Notes: a model not told the origin generated them from the sequence alone. A stretch of DNA of 64,000 nt from an uncultured bacterium (GCA_943788935.1 CALSSE010000004.1:52515-116514); one strand, 5' to 3'; counted from the first letter of the stretch, positions 46,710 through 58,200 are shown. Translations and numbers: made by a program.

Positions 46710-49451
46710 ATGACGTCCAAACCATCTGAACCTAAAGCTACACTCGTCGGACAGGTCATCGATCATGGCCGATACGAGCTCCTCCGTGTGATCGGTGAGG
46801 GGGGGATGGGGAAGGTCTATGAGGCGAGACAGAAGAGAGTAGATCGCTTGGTGGCGGTGAAGGTGCTCCACTCGCACTGGGCTAAAGATCCAAAATTAGT
46901 GGCTAGGTTTAAGCGTGAAGCGCTCACCGCTTCTCAGTTTAGACACCCTAACACAGTAATGATTTATGACTATGGTGAGACCGAGAGTGGTGATCTATAC
47001 ATCATCATGGAGCTGCTCAAGGGTCAAAGTCTACTCTCCCTATTAGATCAAGAAGGCCCGCTCTCTTTAGATCGGTCGGTCAAGATCATTGAGCAGGTTT
47101 GTGGGGCGGTCACCGAGGTCCATCGTTGCGGCGTAATACATAGGGACATTAAACCAGAAAACATTCAAATAGACCCTCGAGACGGGCATCCGGACTTCGT
47201 GAAACTACTAGACTTTAGTATCGCTAAGCTCGTTAATGACAGCACCTTGAACTCTCAAGATGCGAACCAAAATCTAACCCTCCAAGGCGCGGTCTTCGGG
47301 ACACCTCAGTACATGAGCCCAGAGCAGGTAAGGGGACGTACTTTAGATCACAGAACCGACCTCTATGCCATTGGGGTGATCTTCTACCAAATGCTGACCG
47401 GTTTTGTCCCTTTCTCTGACTCGACACCTCAGGGGACGATGATGGCTCATCTTACCGAGCCCGTACCACGCTTGGAAGATCGCGCGCCTCATCTGGATAT
47501 TCATCCCGCTGCCGCTCAAATTATCTATGATTGTCTCGAAAAAAAGCCCGAAGATCGAATCGCTTCTAGTGACGCGCTTACTCGTCGTATTATCGATCTC
47601 AAGTTAACTTTACAGAGGGAAGAAGAAGCGCGTAGTGACCCTGACACAGATATGGGAACGCCTCAGGTAACGAGTCGGTTAACTTCAGCGAATCAGAATA
47701 AGACACAGGACAATGAAGAGATCAACGACACTTCAGAGTCGAAGCGGGTGTTCACCCCCTCAGACTCCAAGGTAGATGAGGTCCTTGAACATGAGATCGC
47801 TGAGGTCATCTCTCCTGTAAGTACAAGTGAACAACTCCCATCTATTGAGGATGATCTTATGAGTCGTCCCCAAAGAGGACGATCATCACTTAAGCTAAAG
47901 CCTGTCTTTAAAAGTAGCTTAGAGGGAGGGACCCGTCCGCCTCAAGGGAGATTGAAAGTCAAGCCAATGATCGCTTCTGCTCAGGTTCAATCAGCGGAGG
48001 TCTCAGTGACTAAGGAGACTCAGGAATATAATCCTGAGTTCCATGGAGTGATTGACGATGAGGGGACCCCTTTAGCGTCTATTACTAGCGCAGTGACGAT
48101 CGGAGTAGAGGAATTATCTCTGCAAGAGCTCAATCAAGGAGCAACCTCCGAGTTATCTTTGACGGACCGTACGCCGGTTGAGGTTCGTCCCAGTCATATA
48201 GATCAAGTTTTGCTAGAGAGAATAGAGATCGAGAAGGGGACGGAGGGAGACGCTGTAGAGGAGGGAGACGCTGTAGAGGAGGGAGACGCTGTAGAGGAGA
48301 CGGAGGTTATAGAAGAGCTGGAGATCGTAAAGGAGTCGACTTCACTCAAAGAGAGAGCTGGCACAGCACAAGCGCGTAAAGAGAGATATCCAAGGCGGGA
48401 CACTTCGGATCCTTATGTAAAGCCTGTGAACACCGAAGAGTTAGGAGCGATTGATCCTCTTCTAAATGTGACGCCACATGCATCATCCCCGATTACTCAA
48501 GAGCTTGAGCGTTTGGACGGTGAAGAGACTCAAACAAGAACGAAAGAGACCTTACCGTTTTTTGGTCTGCACACTAGTCTCCTCAGAGATAAGTCGCTGG
48601 TCTCTACTGAGGCACCTGTTAAATCGCCCTCCTCTGAGAGTCAAAAAACAGGTTTATTTGAAGCCTCAAAACCAAAAAAACATGTTGGTTTATCGATCGC
48701 TTTAGTGAGCGCTATCGCTCTTATTGTGTTTATTACCCTTAATCCACAAATTCTCCGAGGTCTCTTTCAGCCTGGCAAGCATAGTCACGGGCCCGCCAAG
48801 ATTACTTTGGGGACTCATCAACTTAAAATCACTTATAGATTAACATCAGCACCGGTTGGAGAAGTGTTCGATCGAAAAACAGGTGGTGTCTTGGGTGAGA
48901 CTCCGTTTGAATTTGATCCTCAAGATGAGCGGTTTAGAGATGGTTCACTCAGTGTCAGATCCAAGGGATACCGACCTCAGATTATTGTTCCTAGCGGGTT
49001 TATGGTCTCAGACCATGGATCTAGCGTTAGAGAGCTCAGGATTCTATTGAAGCCGACCAAGGGGAAAAAGTTGGCCACCGCAAGGAGTAAATCAGAGACG
49101 AAAGAGGTGGATGATCTTCCGTCAAATAATACGTTCGAACAGAAGCAGGTAACTCAATCAAAGAAGCAAGCTAAGGATAAAGAGAAATCTGCCAAGAAGC
49201 GAGAGGCCAAGAAGCGAGAGGCTAGAGCGAGAGGCTCAGCAGCAGAGGCTCAGCAGCGAGAGGCTCAGCAGCGAGAGGCTCAGCAGCGAGAGGCTCAGCA
49301 GCGAGAGGCCCAGAATAAATCTAAGTCAAGGGGAAAGCAAAAGCCCCAAAAACTTCCCCCGAAGGTCCCCGAGCTCCCCGAACTCTCACCCAATGAACCG
49401 GTGGACTCCGTACGATTCCGAGACACTCTCGAGGTAGAGAAACTTCCTTGA
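46710..49451 (+). CDS. Membrane-anchored Ser/Thr protein kinase (PknB type) with PEGA-like extracytoplasmic region
   Basis: 913 aa. Kinase domain ~22-290: GEGGMGKVYEA glycine loop, AVKVLHSH (Lys), HRDIKPEN at ~145, DFS (for DFG) at ~168, and TPQYMSPEQVRG. A long acidic, repeat-bearing linker follows, then one membrane segment at ~658-678. The extracytoplasmic part has a PEGA-like beta domain (TGGVLGETPFEF...SVRSKGYRPQIIVPS). The Lys/Glu-rich tail with EAQQR repeats could be a coiled coil. No ribosome binding site is evident before ATG 46710. Confidence 0.85.
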   Translation: MTSKPSEPKATLVGQVIDHGRYELLRVIGEGGMGKVYEARQKRVDRLVAVKVLHSHWAKDPKLVARFKREALTASQFRHPNTVMIYDYGETESGDLYIIMELLKGQSLLSLLDQEGPLSLDRSVKIIEQVCGAVTEVHRCGVIHRDIKPENIQIDPRDGHPDFVKLLDFSIAKLVNDSTLNSQDANQNLTLQGAVFGTPQYMSPEQVRGRTLDHRTDLYAIGVIFYQMLTGFVPFSDSTPQGTMMAHLTEPVPRLEDRAPHLDIHPAAAQIIYDCLEKKPEDRIASSDALTRRIIDLKLTLQREEEARSDPDTDMGTPQVTSRLTSANQNKTQDNEEINDTSESKRVFTPSDSKVDEVLEHEIAEVISPVSTSEQLPSIEDDLMSRPQRGRSSLKLKPVFKSSLEGGTRPPQGRLKVKPMIASAQVQSAEVSVTKETQEYNPEFHGVIDDEGTPLASITSAVTIGVEELSLQELNQGATSELSLTDRTPVEVRPSHIDQVLLERIEIEKGTEGDAVEEGDAVEEGDAVEETEVIEELEIVKESTSLKERAGTAQARKERYPRRDTSDPYVKPVNTEELGAIDPLLNVTPHASSPITQELERLDGEETQTRTKETLPFFGLHTSLLRDKSLVSTEAPVKSPSSESQKTGLFEASKPKKHVGLSIALVSAIALIVFITLNPQILRGLFQPGKHSHGPAKITLGTHQLKITYRLTSAPVGEVFDRKTGGVLGETPFEFDPQDERFRDGSLSVRSKGYRPQIIVPSGFMVSDHGSSVRELRILLKPTKGKKLATARSKSETKEVDDLPSNNTFEQKQVTQSKKQAKDKEKSAKKREAKKREARARGSAAEAQQREAQQREAQQREAQQREAQNKSKSRGKQKPQKLPPKVPELPELSPNEPVDSVRFRDTLEVEKLP
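48243..48296 (+). repeat. Three identical 18-bp units in kinase linker
   Basis: Three exact copies of gagggagacgctgtagag, coding EGDAVE, in the acidic linker of the kinase gene. Perfect identity suggests recent duplication. Confidence 0.95.
49245..49304 (+). repeat. Four identical 15-bp units in kinase C-terminal tail
   Basis: Four exact copies of gaggctcagcagcga, coding EAQQR, followed by a partial unit. They follow KKREAKKREA, so the tail is a charged, probably helical repeat. Confidence 0.95.
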
Positions 49452-49466
49452 TCAGCTCGCCTTCCG

Positions 49467-50912
49467 TTAAGTCACAAGAGGCTCATCAAACAACTGTTGG
49501 TATAAGAGGTCAATGGATTGTGGACGGAGTGTTGGTTTTGCCGATAGCGCTCTGTGGCAGGCATTGATGTAGTGGGGGCTTACGTGGTGCGATAACGCTT
49601 CATATAGCCACTCCCTAAGCGCACTGGTGGATTCGGTGACCATATTAGGAGGGACCTCTCTTGCATATATCCACACCGCTAAAGTGGCCATCGAATATAT
49701 ATCAGCGCTTATCCAAGCCGCTCCTTGTATCCGAGCAGGAGTTCTTTTTACCTCTGGGGCGACCCACCTCTCGTCAACTGATAGGCTCTTTAGAGGAAGT
49801 GTCTGTGGGTAAGCTGAACGGGCGATAGAGCAGCACCATGCCCAATCCTCTATATACGATGAGTTTTGATTGATATAAATGCTTGAGGCTCTAATCGCTC
49901 GATGAGCGATCCCGCTTTGATGTGCTGTTTTTAAGTGTAAGCAGAGATCACGCAATAGAGGTTGGGAGGGTAAAGGGTCTTTTGTCTCCAAAGAGGTTAG
50001 GCATTGGCCACGGGGAAGCTCTCTTTGAATGATTAAGAACTCATGGCTGATATGCCTATGAACATTGATGACTTTAGGTGTTTGATTATTTAGCTCTTGG
50101 CTTCTGAGGAAGGCGGAGAGGAGTATGCTACCTCTTGCAGAGTTTGGTGCCACAGCCTGTGACATCGATGTGAGCTCAGACGAGCAAAGCAGATGAACAG
50201 ACCGGTTGAGTAGTTGGTCAGTGATTAAATATTTATATATACTCTGCCCTAAGTGTAATCTCTGCTCTATCAGAGCTAGCGATGACCAACGAGTCTCAGG
50301 GTTACTGTCCGGTTGATGTTTTACGACAGATGAGGGGCTTGACGACTTAGATGAAGGTGTTGATGATCGCTGCATCTCCTCCATCAGCGATGGTAAGTTA
50401 ATCTCGATCTCGGTCTTTAAGTCTTGAGCGGCGAAACTACGCTTGGGGCTTGATGAGGGAATCGATGGCGTGATCAGGGGATCTCGATTGGCGTTTTGAT
50501 TAGCCGATTGAATCGCTTCAGTTAAACTAGCGCGCTCAGCGAAGCGTCGAGATGGTCTATTAGACATAGGTCGCGAGACCTCATTCGGAGTGTGATCTTG
50601 CTCAGTGAGACTATGTGATATAGAGCCTACTTCAGAACTCAATGAAGAAGAGCTGTGCAGTGAGGTCGAGGCCGACTGAGCACCTGTATTCCATGGTGCT
50701 TGTGAGGTGTTGATCCCCAAGTCTTGAGCGATTTTTTGGGCGATAACCGCGTTGACCACTCTCTCTTTGTAGGCAATAAACAGTAAATTGATCCTCTCCT
50801 CTCGACTCTTGATACGAAGCTGAGTGAGCATGCCTACTGTGGCTTCAGTCATCTGCTCAAGATGCTCAAATAAGTTTACTTCTAGAACCAATTCTATACT
50901 CGGCTGCTTCAT
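49467..50912 (-). CDS. Predicted pseudokinase (degenerate Ser/Thr kinase fold)
   Basis: 481 aa, ATG 50912 with GAGGTGAT upstream. Residues 1-70 form a helical region (NLFEHLEQMTEATVGMLTQL). After a Ser-rich linker, residues ~215-478 follow kinase order but key residues are lost: HRDIKPSN is HRAIRASS (His337-Arg338-Ala339), the DFG position reads EDWAW, and no glycine loop or VAIK lysine is seen. APEVKRTPARIQGAAWISADIYSMATLAVWI matches the APE and F-helix region. Inference: an inactive scaffold or regulator for a neighbouring kinase. Divergent from the next gene. Confidence 0.7.
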   Translation of the reverse strand: MKQPSIELVLEVNLFEHLEQMTEATVGMLTQLRIKSREERINLLFIAYKERVVNAVIAQKIAQDLGINTSQAPWNTGAQSASTSLHSSSSLSSEVGSISHSLTEQDHTPNEVSRPMSNRPSRRFAERASLTEAIQSANQNANRDPLITPSIPSSSPKRSFAAQDLKTEIEINLPSLMEEMQRSSTPSSKSSSPSSVVKHQPDSNPETRWSSLALIEQRLHLGQSIYKYLITDQLLNRSVHLLCSSELTSMSQAVAPNSARGSILLSAFLRSQELNNQTPKVINVHRHISHEFLIIQRELPRGQCLTSLETKDPLPSQPLLRDLCLHLKTAHQSGIAHRAIRASSIYINQNSSYIEDWAWCCSIARSAYPQTLPLKSLSVDERWVAPEVKRTPARIQGAAWISADIYSMATLAVWIYAREVPPNMVTESTSALREWLYEALSHHVSPHYINACHRALSAKPTLRPQSIDLLYQQLFDEPLVT

Positions 50913-51103
50913 ATCACCTCAACCTCTCTCACTCACGACCGTTCTCCTCAGCTCAACTGTCTCTCATTGAGTTCTGTGACTCAACTTTAAATTTGGGATA
51001 ATCTATGTACAGGAGGCTGAAGAGCATGCTTTAATCATAAATCATTAAGTCTGTAAGGCATAGCTAATCTCTTTACAATGAGTCGGTGAAAGTAAAGGCT
51101 TGA

Positions 51104-53932
51104 ATGAGCGCGACAAGAAAACAAATTATTTCGCATTTAAAGCGCTTTAATCACTTACAGGTTGTTGATGTCGAGATGGCGGTACGCCGAATCTTTGATT
51201 GGGGAGAAGATCAAACACTTGTTCTCACTGAGCTTGGGCTGAGTCGAGATGAAATCACCCATTTGAGCCAGTCCTTACAGAGGGATGAAGTATCCACCAA
51301 GCGAGAGAGGGGTCAACTACCGCACCTCTTTCATACGTCTAATAACACCGACCCTATATTTCAGCCTAGAGACCTCTCTCAATCACATCTCTCCTCATCG
51401 AGAGCTCAAGGAGCGATCTCTATCAATCGGCGCGAAGCGCTGAATCAAGGGATGACTCCTGCTAAGCGCTCTCTTCCATCGATTGGGAGAGCTTTACCGC
51501 AGATCTCTGACCCCAAAGAGACACAAAGCTCTCCCGTCGATGAGTTCACTCAAGTCTTGTTAGATATTACAGACCGTTTCGAGATCTTTGATGAGATTGC
51601 CCATGGAGCGATGGGGAGAATCGATGCTGGCTGGGACCGACACCTCGGTCGGCCTGTAGCGATTAAGACCTTGAAGAGTGAACGAGCCAAAGATGTTGTG
51701 AGGATGAGGTTTCTAGAAGAAGCGCAAGTGACAGGTCAACTACAACATCCAAGTATTATCACTGTCTATGAACTCGGGAAAATTAACGATGATGTAGTCT
51801 TTGTGATGCGCAGGGTAGAGGGGGTCAGCCTGAAAGCGCTCATCTCCAAATTAAGAAAAGGTGATGAGAAGCTACTCGAGCAATATACGCTTAGTCAGAA
51901 GCTACAAGCCTTTTATCAGCTATGTCAGGCGGTTGCTTATGCACACAATAAGGGAGTGATTCATCGAGATATAAAACCATCCAATGTGATGATCGGTGAT
52001 TTTGGAGATATCGTCTTATTGGATTGGGGACTCTGTAAAATTATTGGTGAGGAGGTGCGCTCTAGTAGGTCTTCAACCGAGCGTTGGCAGACTATGCATG
52101 GGCAAATTATCGGTACACCTGCTTATATGGCGCCAGAGCAAGCATTGGGTATGATCGATCAAATCTCGACCGCGACGGATGTCTATGGTTTGGGTGCGCT
52201 ACTCTATCACTTTATTACTCATTCCCCTCCATTCTCCGGGAAGACTAAGAGGGAGGTTGTGCGTAAGGTTTTGCATGCAGAGCTTATTGCGCCTCGTGAT
52301 CGTGCGCCTCAGCACAATATTCCAGAGACGCTTGAGGCGCTCTGCCTAAAATGTCTACATCGAGACTCTGAAAAGCGATATTCAGATGCAGGGGAGCTCG
52401 CTGAAGAAGTAAAACTTTTACTCGCCAATGGTCTCGACGGTCAGTTATCCGCTATAGAAGGCTTACCCAATAAATCTTTTTATTCTGAAAAGTTAAAGTC
52501 AGAAGCTGAGTCTCTACGTGCTGAAGTCGGAGAGGCGCTCTTCCACCTACAGTCTATCCAAGAGGACCTCGCCTCTGCTCTAGACGCTGTCAGAGATCAC
52601 ACGCTTACTCACGACCGTTCACTCATGATCGAGAGAGTTGAGTTTTATAGAGGTGAGATTCAGAGCTTAGTGAGTCAACTCTGCGACACAAGTATTAGGC
52701 TCAAGTACTTACTCTCTATAATCGATGATAACTCGTCATCTAAGCAGTCTTCTCCTAGTGAGAGTGCCTATGGTTCTTCAATGGACTCTTCTTCTCTTCT
52801 AGAGCGGGTCTGTTCTATTTTACTTAGTATGTATGAAAATGCTGTTTTAGGAGGTAATCGAGAAGAGCAAGCTCGACTTGGTTATTGGCTAGAGGTCCTT
52901 GACCCGGTTCAGAGGGAACAGCTCCGGAGAGATGTCGGAGCGCTATATCTGCACGTACGACCATCGCGAGCAGATGTTCAGCTATGGCAGTGTATCCCTG
53001 AAGGGGCGAGACTCAAGAAGGTGAGACCAAAGACGCTAAAGAGCAGCCCACTACTCTTGGAGCGGGTTCCTTCAGGACAATATGTCATCTCTATCGGTCA
53101 TCCAGACTGTGGTAGACGTGTAGAGAGCTCGCTTAAGGTTCACTCGGGAGTGACGACTCGCCTGTCAATAAATTTATACCAATCCGATGTTGCTCCCCCT
53201 CATTATCAGTATATCCCCTCAGGTACTTTTACGAGTGGACCTCGTTTAGATATCTTAGTGAGCTCTAGTGAAATCGCACTCCCCGATTATTTCATCATGA
53301 GCCATCCCATCACCTGTGGGGCATATCTCTTGTTCTTGAAGAGTCTCGCGAAACATAACTTGAGTGAAGCGAAGAAGAGAACGCCAAGACGCAGCGGAGA
53401 CCAAACCTTATTGTGGAGGTGGAGCGAGGAGCATAAGGTCTCTTATTCAGAGAGCGCAGGATGGACTGATGAAACTCCTGTGGTAGGAGTGAGCCTCGAT
53501 GATGCCAAACGCTATAGTATGTGGCTAAGTGATCGAGATCAGAAGCATTATCGACTCCCTACTGATCTTGAGTGGGAGAAGGCTGCGAGAGGGCCTGATG
53601 GGAGAGTGTTTCCATGGGGCGATATTTGGGATGCTCGCTTTAGCTCAGGGCCAGAGACTTGGGACCACTATCTACCACCACAGGTTGGTTTAATGTCAAC
53701 AGATCAATCAGTCTACGGGGTTTCTGATCTCGTCGGAGGTGTGCGTGAGTGGACAACAGCGACAGACCAAATGGAACATCAAGGAGTGATCAGGGGAGGG
53801 TCATTCCTCACCGCAGATGAGAGCGGGATTCCACTTTGGAGGAAATCTACTCTAGCCTCCAACCGCACCGCAATCGATATCGGCTTTAGATTAGTACATA
53901 TCCCTGACCCCTCGTTTCGAATCGCAGATTAG
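51104..53932 (+). CDS. Ser/Thr protein kinase fused to FGE-sulfatase (SUMF1-like) domain
   Basis: 942 aa, ATG 51104 with AAAGG upstream. A helical N-terminus (1-60) precedes the kinase (~155-440): AHGAMGRIDAGWD, PVAIKTLKSERA, HRDIKPSN at ~287, LLDWGLCKI (DWG for DFG, as in many bacterial kinases) and TPAYMAPEQALG. A coiled-coil-like middle (465-555) follows. The FGE-type C-type-lectin fold (~710-940): TPVVGVSLDDAKRYSMWLS, YRLPTDLEWEKAARGPDGR, FPWGD, GVREWT and RGGSF...IGFRLV. The catalytic cysteines of true FGE were not seen, so it is more likely a binding module. Confidence 0.85.
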   Translation: MSATRKQIISHLKRFNHLQVVDVEMAVRRIFDWGEDQTLVLTELGLSRDEITHLSQSLQRDEVSTKRERGQLPHLFHTSNNTDPIFQPRDLSQSHLSSSRAQGAISINRREALNQGMTPAKRSLPSIGRALPQISDPKETQSSPVDEFTQVLLDITDRFEIFDEIAHGAMGRIDAGWDRHLGRPVAIKTLKSERAKDVVRMRFLEEAQVTGQLQHPSIITVYELGKINDDVVFVMRRVEGVSLKALISKLRKGDEKLLEQYTLSQKLQAFYQLCQAVAYAHNKGVIHRDIKPSNVMIGDFGDIVLLDWGLCKIIGEEVRSSRSSTERWQTMHGQIIGTPAYMAPEQALGMIDQISTATDVYGLGALLYHFITHSPPFSGKTKREVVRKVLHAELIAPRDRAPQHNIPETLEALCLKCLHRDSEKRYSDAGELAEEVKLLLANGLDGQLSAIEGLPNKSFYSEKLKSEAESLRAEVGEALFHLQSIQEDLASALDAVRDHTLTHDRSLMIERVEFYRGEIQSLVSQLCDTSIRLKYLLSIIDDNSSSKQSSPSESAYGSSMDSSSLLERVCSILLSMYENAVLGGNREEQARLGYWLEVLDPVQREQLRRDVGALYLHVRPSRADVQLWQCIPEGARLKKVRPKTLKSSPLLLERVPSGQYVISIGHPDCGRRVESSLKVHSGVTTRLSINLYQSDVAPPHYQYIPSGTFTSGPRLDILVSSSEIALPDYFIMSHPITCGAYLLFLKSLAKHNLSEAKKRTPRRSGDQTLLWRWSEEHKVSYSESAGWTDETPVVGVSLDDAKRYSMWLSDRDQKHYRLPTDLEWEKAARGPDGRVFPWGDIWDARFSSGPETWDHYLPPQVGLMSTDQSVYGVSDLVGGVREWTTATDQMEHQGVIRGGSFLTADESGIPLWRKSTLASNRTAIDIGFRLVHIPDPSFRIAD

Positions 53933-54154
53933 TGGTCATTTGATCAATGATGAGGGATCAATCCTTAAGAGATCTAACGCGGAAGTGATCATCTACTTGA
54001 GTTTTCCATAGTGATTTGTCATTTTGCGCTCGCAGCCCTCCTCTTAGTGATCGGTGACATTTCTGGACCTCAGCGCTCAACATGATTGAGTTCAAGGTAA
54101 GACTAACAGGTGTCAAGGGCTCGTTAATCTTAACGCAAAGACTGCGAGTGTGTG

Positions 54155-55177
54155 ATGGACCACATCGAGACAGCGAATAGCCTCTCTGATCATAGAATAG
54201 ATCGTGAAACCTTGGCGAGTCATTTACTGAATGCCTCATCAGACCAATGGTCACAGCTCGGCTTATATCAAATATTTCACCAAGAGTTATTCAAGACGTG
54301 CCTGTCGATTAGGTATCTCTCTGAGCCTGTCAAACGACCAGGAGAGAGCGAGACTGAGAGCGACGATAAGCCCGAAGGAAATGCTGATGGATTATCTGAA
54401 GGACAAGTCGCTCAGACAGACCTTTCTCCCAGATGCGAGAGAGATCAGCTTATCACTACAGTGAGCAATGCTTTAGATCCTTTAGAGCGGAGGCTCTTCT
54501 CTGCGACAGCTCCTCAGCTGATCGATGAGTTGATTAACGCTGATTGGTTAGCCACTGAAGAGGGAGAGGTTGATATTAGTGACCGACGCTTTCGACAGCT
54601 CTCTGATCAAGTAGAAGTCACTGAAGGGAGCGAGTTTACCATCAAGATGATGAAGCCGACTTTATCTCAAGCTGATCAGAGAGCACAAGAGCTCAAGACT
54701 CAAGAAGCGAAGAGAATCGCTAAGAGGGAGGAGCGACTCCGAGAGTCATCACAATATATTAACCCCTTGGATCATATATCTCATGAGAATGAGACCCCCT
54801 TTACCATTCGCCGACTCGACCTTATTCTCACTAGCTTGGATGGTTTGGTTCTGAGACAAGAGAGCTTCCGCTCGCTATTAAAGATGAGCGTAGAAGAATA
54901 TGAGCTCGTCTTCTCCTCGACGGATCGTTTAGGATTGACTCATCGTAGTGATGATGGATATATCCGGCTTGATTTCTATGGAAGTAGTATCGCTAGACAA
55001 GCGCGAGAGCCGAGACTTAAGACCTTGGCGATGATGGCCTCTCGTCTCCGTAGAGAAGAGCGTTTGAGAACTCAAGTACAGCTTGAGGACGCTGGGGACA
55101 GTGTTGGGGACAGTGTTGGGGACAGTGCTGGGGACAGTGCTGGGGATATCGATGAACCTCATCTTAATGAGGACTGA
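54155..55177 (+). CDS. Hypothetical protein with acidic repeat tail
   Basis: 340 aa from ATG 54155 (GTG 54152 is adjacent). Unrecognised. Mostly charged, helical prediction: a Gln/Lys/Arg-rich helix (QRAQELKTQEAKRIAKREERLRES) in the middle, then a compact segment LDLILTSLDGLVLRQESFRSLL with YIRLDFYGSS. The tail has four 12-bp repeats (ggggacagtgtt/ct, 55094-55141; coding GDSV/GDSA). No signal peptide or membrane segment. 77 bp before the next gene, so probably cotranscribed with it. Confidence 0.65.
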   Translation: MDHIETANSLSDHRIDRETLASHLLNASSDQWSQLGLYQIFHQELFKTCLSIRYLSEPVKRPGESETESDDKPEGNADGLSEGQVAQTDLSPRCERDQLITTVSNALDPLERRLFSATAPQLIDELINADWLATEEGEVDISDRRFRQLSDQVEVTEGSEFTIKMMKPTLSQADQRAQELKTQEAKRIAKREERLRESSQYINPLDHISHENETPFTIRRLDLILTSLDGLVLRQESFRSLLKMSVEEYELVFSSTDRLGLTHRSDDGYIRLDFYGSSIARQAREPRLKTLAMMASRLRREERLRTQVQLEDAGDSVGDSVGDSAGDSAGDIDEPHLNED

Positions 55178-55254
55178 GTGACATCCCTCATCTCTCTTCA
55201 TCACCGATGATCGAGGTGCTCTCTTGATCTTATCTCCGTTCGTAAGGAGCTCTC

Positions 55255-58200
55255 ATGTCTCGCCCTTCGATTCTTCAACTGGTCGCCTTAATCACGTATA
55301 CTTTGGTGAGCCTGTGGGTGATCTTCTGTTACCATTATGGCTTACACTCATTAGGCTTTTATTGTGCTCTCGCTTTAATCGTGGTTGGAGTGATGATTAC
55401 GATCAGCTCCACTCGTCGCTATCGACAACGTCTTAACTATGTAGAAGGCTTAGAGAAGGCCTCTCATGATAGAGATCTCAACGGCGAAGATAGCCAAACT
55501 GCGCTTCAGTCCCATTGGGTTGATTCACTCGGTGATCGGGGCGTCGGTTTCATTAATATGCTTATGATTTTGGTCGCGGTCCCCGGCCTCCTCGGGCATG
55601 CCTCACTGATCCCTCAGCTCTCTTTATTCGCTGCGCCCTCTATGGAGAGCCATGGCTTTGGCTTTGAGACATGGGTGGCCTTTGTAGCGATCGAGTCCGT
55701 TGGTTTTATGGGTTTAGTGTTCGATTATTTTGGCCTAGATCAGCTCAGCCAAGTCGCTGACTTAGGAGATCTGTTTAGTGAGCACTGGCGTTGGTTTATG
55801 GCAGCTGTGCAAGTCGGTCTCCTCTCTTTAGCATTCGACATATTTAGACGTTACCTCGACCTCTCGGCGGCATTGGATCGATTCATTCAGACTCTCTCAC
55901 TCAGCGGTGATGAGCTCAAGGAGAGCGCAGCGGCGTTGCAGAGCTCTCTCAGACTCGGTGAGGATCGGGATCAACACCGCGAGCGAGAGTTACTCAATTT
56001 ATATCGAAGAGATGAAAGTGAAGCTCACGCGCGAGTGGAGACACTCGCTCGTTTCCTTATGGTCTTTCCTAAGCGGCGAATCATTAAGCGAGTTGTTCAG
56101 TTCATCGATATTAAGACTTCCCGAGTGGACACTACTTTAGGTGAAGAGAGCCAGAGTCTACTGCTGACTGCGCTCTCACTAGCAGGGATGAGGAGTCAGA
56201 TCGGGCTGATCACTAGAGTAAATCATAACGTCGCCTTTAGGCTGTTGAGTGAGCGCTCTAACTTACATCTCCGTATCGCTGCTCTCGACACACTTAGCGG
56301 CTATTATGCCATTCATCAGGACGAATTACCTCGATTGAGCGTTAATGAACAAGAGCGGATGATGGGTCTCGCTAATGAGCAGTTTAGGGTAGGGAGTGCG
56401 CATGCGATCTCCACAGAGCTCTCCGTCACCTATGAGCGTTTATGCTTGGCAGCTTCTTATGCTTTGGCGTCTTCTCAACAGCTTGAGTCAGCTCTCCCTT
56501 TACTCATCCTCAGATACAGTGAAGCAAAGCTGCTCACCGAGGAGAGTGAACGTCGCCTCGATAGACTGCTTACTCACTGCTCGATCGCTGATCGTGAGAT
56601 CATGGAGCGAGTAACAGAAGTGATTGATGCCGCTCATCGAGAAGATGATTTGGGGATTGAAGAGAGTCTCGACCTCTTCTCTGACTCCGTGAAGAGACTA
56701 AATGCGAGTCATCTCGCAGCGGGGATAGAAGCCGAGCCGATAAGAGAGAGCCTCCTGCAGCTGATCATGATCAATGTCCTCGGGCGAGCTAATGGTCCTG
56801 GCGTGATTCGGCAGATGGTAGGTGTCTTGAGTATCATCGGTGAGGAGCGTCTCGCTCAGATTCTGTGGTCAGCGCTGAGCGCTCCCCCTCAAAAGAATAA
56901 AAACTCGAGAGTAATCGCTGGTCTCATCGAGGGAGTTAGAGCTCACTCAGGTCTATATCAGCGTATTCAAGCTCTCTTAGTAGATCAGCTTTGTCATGGC
57001 CAAGCTCATGATGTACAGCGCGCAGCTCAGCTGTGCTTTGATATGAGCCTCGACGACCTCAGTCCTTTACCGAGCGCTCTTCTTCTCGAGATCACTCACC
57101 GATATCATAGGCTCGCTGAGTCAGAAACAGTGAGCATTCAAGATGAAGAGAGAGAGGCGTTAATCACGGAGATCAGTCACCTCACTTGCGGCCTCTCAAA
57201 CGTAAGAGGGACCCCACGGATTCGGGGTGAGGTGATGGAGGTCTTGAACGAACTTGAGGAAGGCTCAGAGACCAGCAAACATCTGAGATATAACGCTGAC
57301 CTCTTACGATCTATGACCGGAGATGAGTCAGCATTCTTAACATTGTTTAGCGCCTATCGCGGGGCGCTCGCCTATCGATTAGCCGCCGATCAATTCACTG
57401 AGGGCAGAGGGGAAGAAGGTAACAGAGATGAGACATCGATTATATCGATCATGAGACTTCTAGATCCTAGCCTTTATCACTCAGCTCTTCAGTGGGAACA
57501 GACCCTCCAAAGAGCGACCATTAATGATAATGAGCCAGCGTTAGATAATACTCAGATCAAGGAGATCTCTCGTCGACTTGTAGAGGAGATGCTACCTCAG
57601 CCATCAGCGGTTAAGATCTCATGGTTTATGGCTTTTATGAATGGAGGGGTGACAGATCGATTACGCAGTCAGACACTACAGTTGATGAGGTCTCGACTCA
57701 AATACCTTGAGCATACTTCGATCGACCCGCTCACTAATTTGGCGCCCTTAGAGTGGTTGTTTGATGAGGCGATGAAGAGATTGAAGGGCGAGAGTAACGC
57801 CTCGGTCAAGAAGCAATGGTTGCGGCTCATCGCCTCGCTCGCTCTGAAGGTGAGAGATGAAGAGAGAGTGGGGAGAGGTGTAGCGCTCCTGAAACGCTGT
57901 CTTAAAGGAGAAGAGTCTCGAGTTAATGCTGAGCTGAGAGGGCTCAGCGCCGAGTTGTTGGGAGAGCTTGGGCGTCAATATAAACGCTTGGATATTTCTC
58001 TCTTCCTCGTGACATTCTATGACTCTCTTGACGGCGCATTACCGGTAGCGGTCAGCAGAGGAGTCGCCAGAGCCCTTGGGGGCCTTAATGACCATCATGC
58101 GGTTCACTTCTTCACCATAAGAGCTGAGGAGCCGATGTTGCGCTTACGTCGAGAGGCCCTCACCGCCATGGTGAAATGTCTGGGAGAGCATCGCGCTTAT

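Noticed and set aside
47233..47427. Short antisense ORF in the kinase gene
   Set aside because: Overlaps the conserved kinase core; no start signal.
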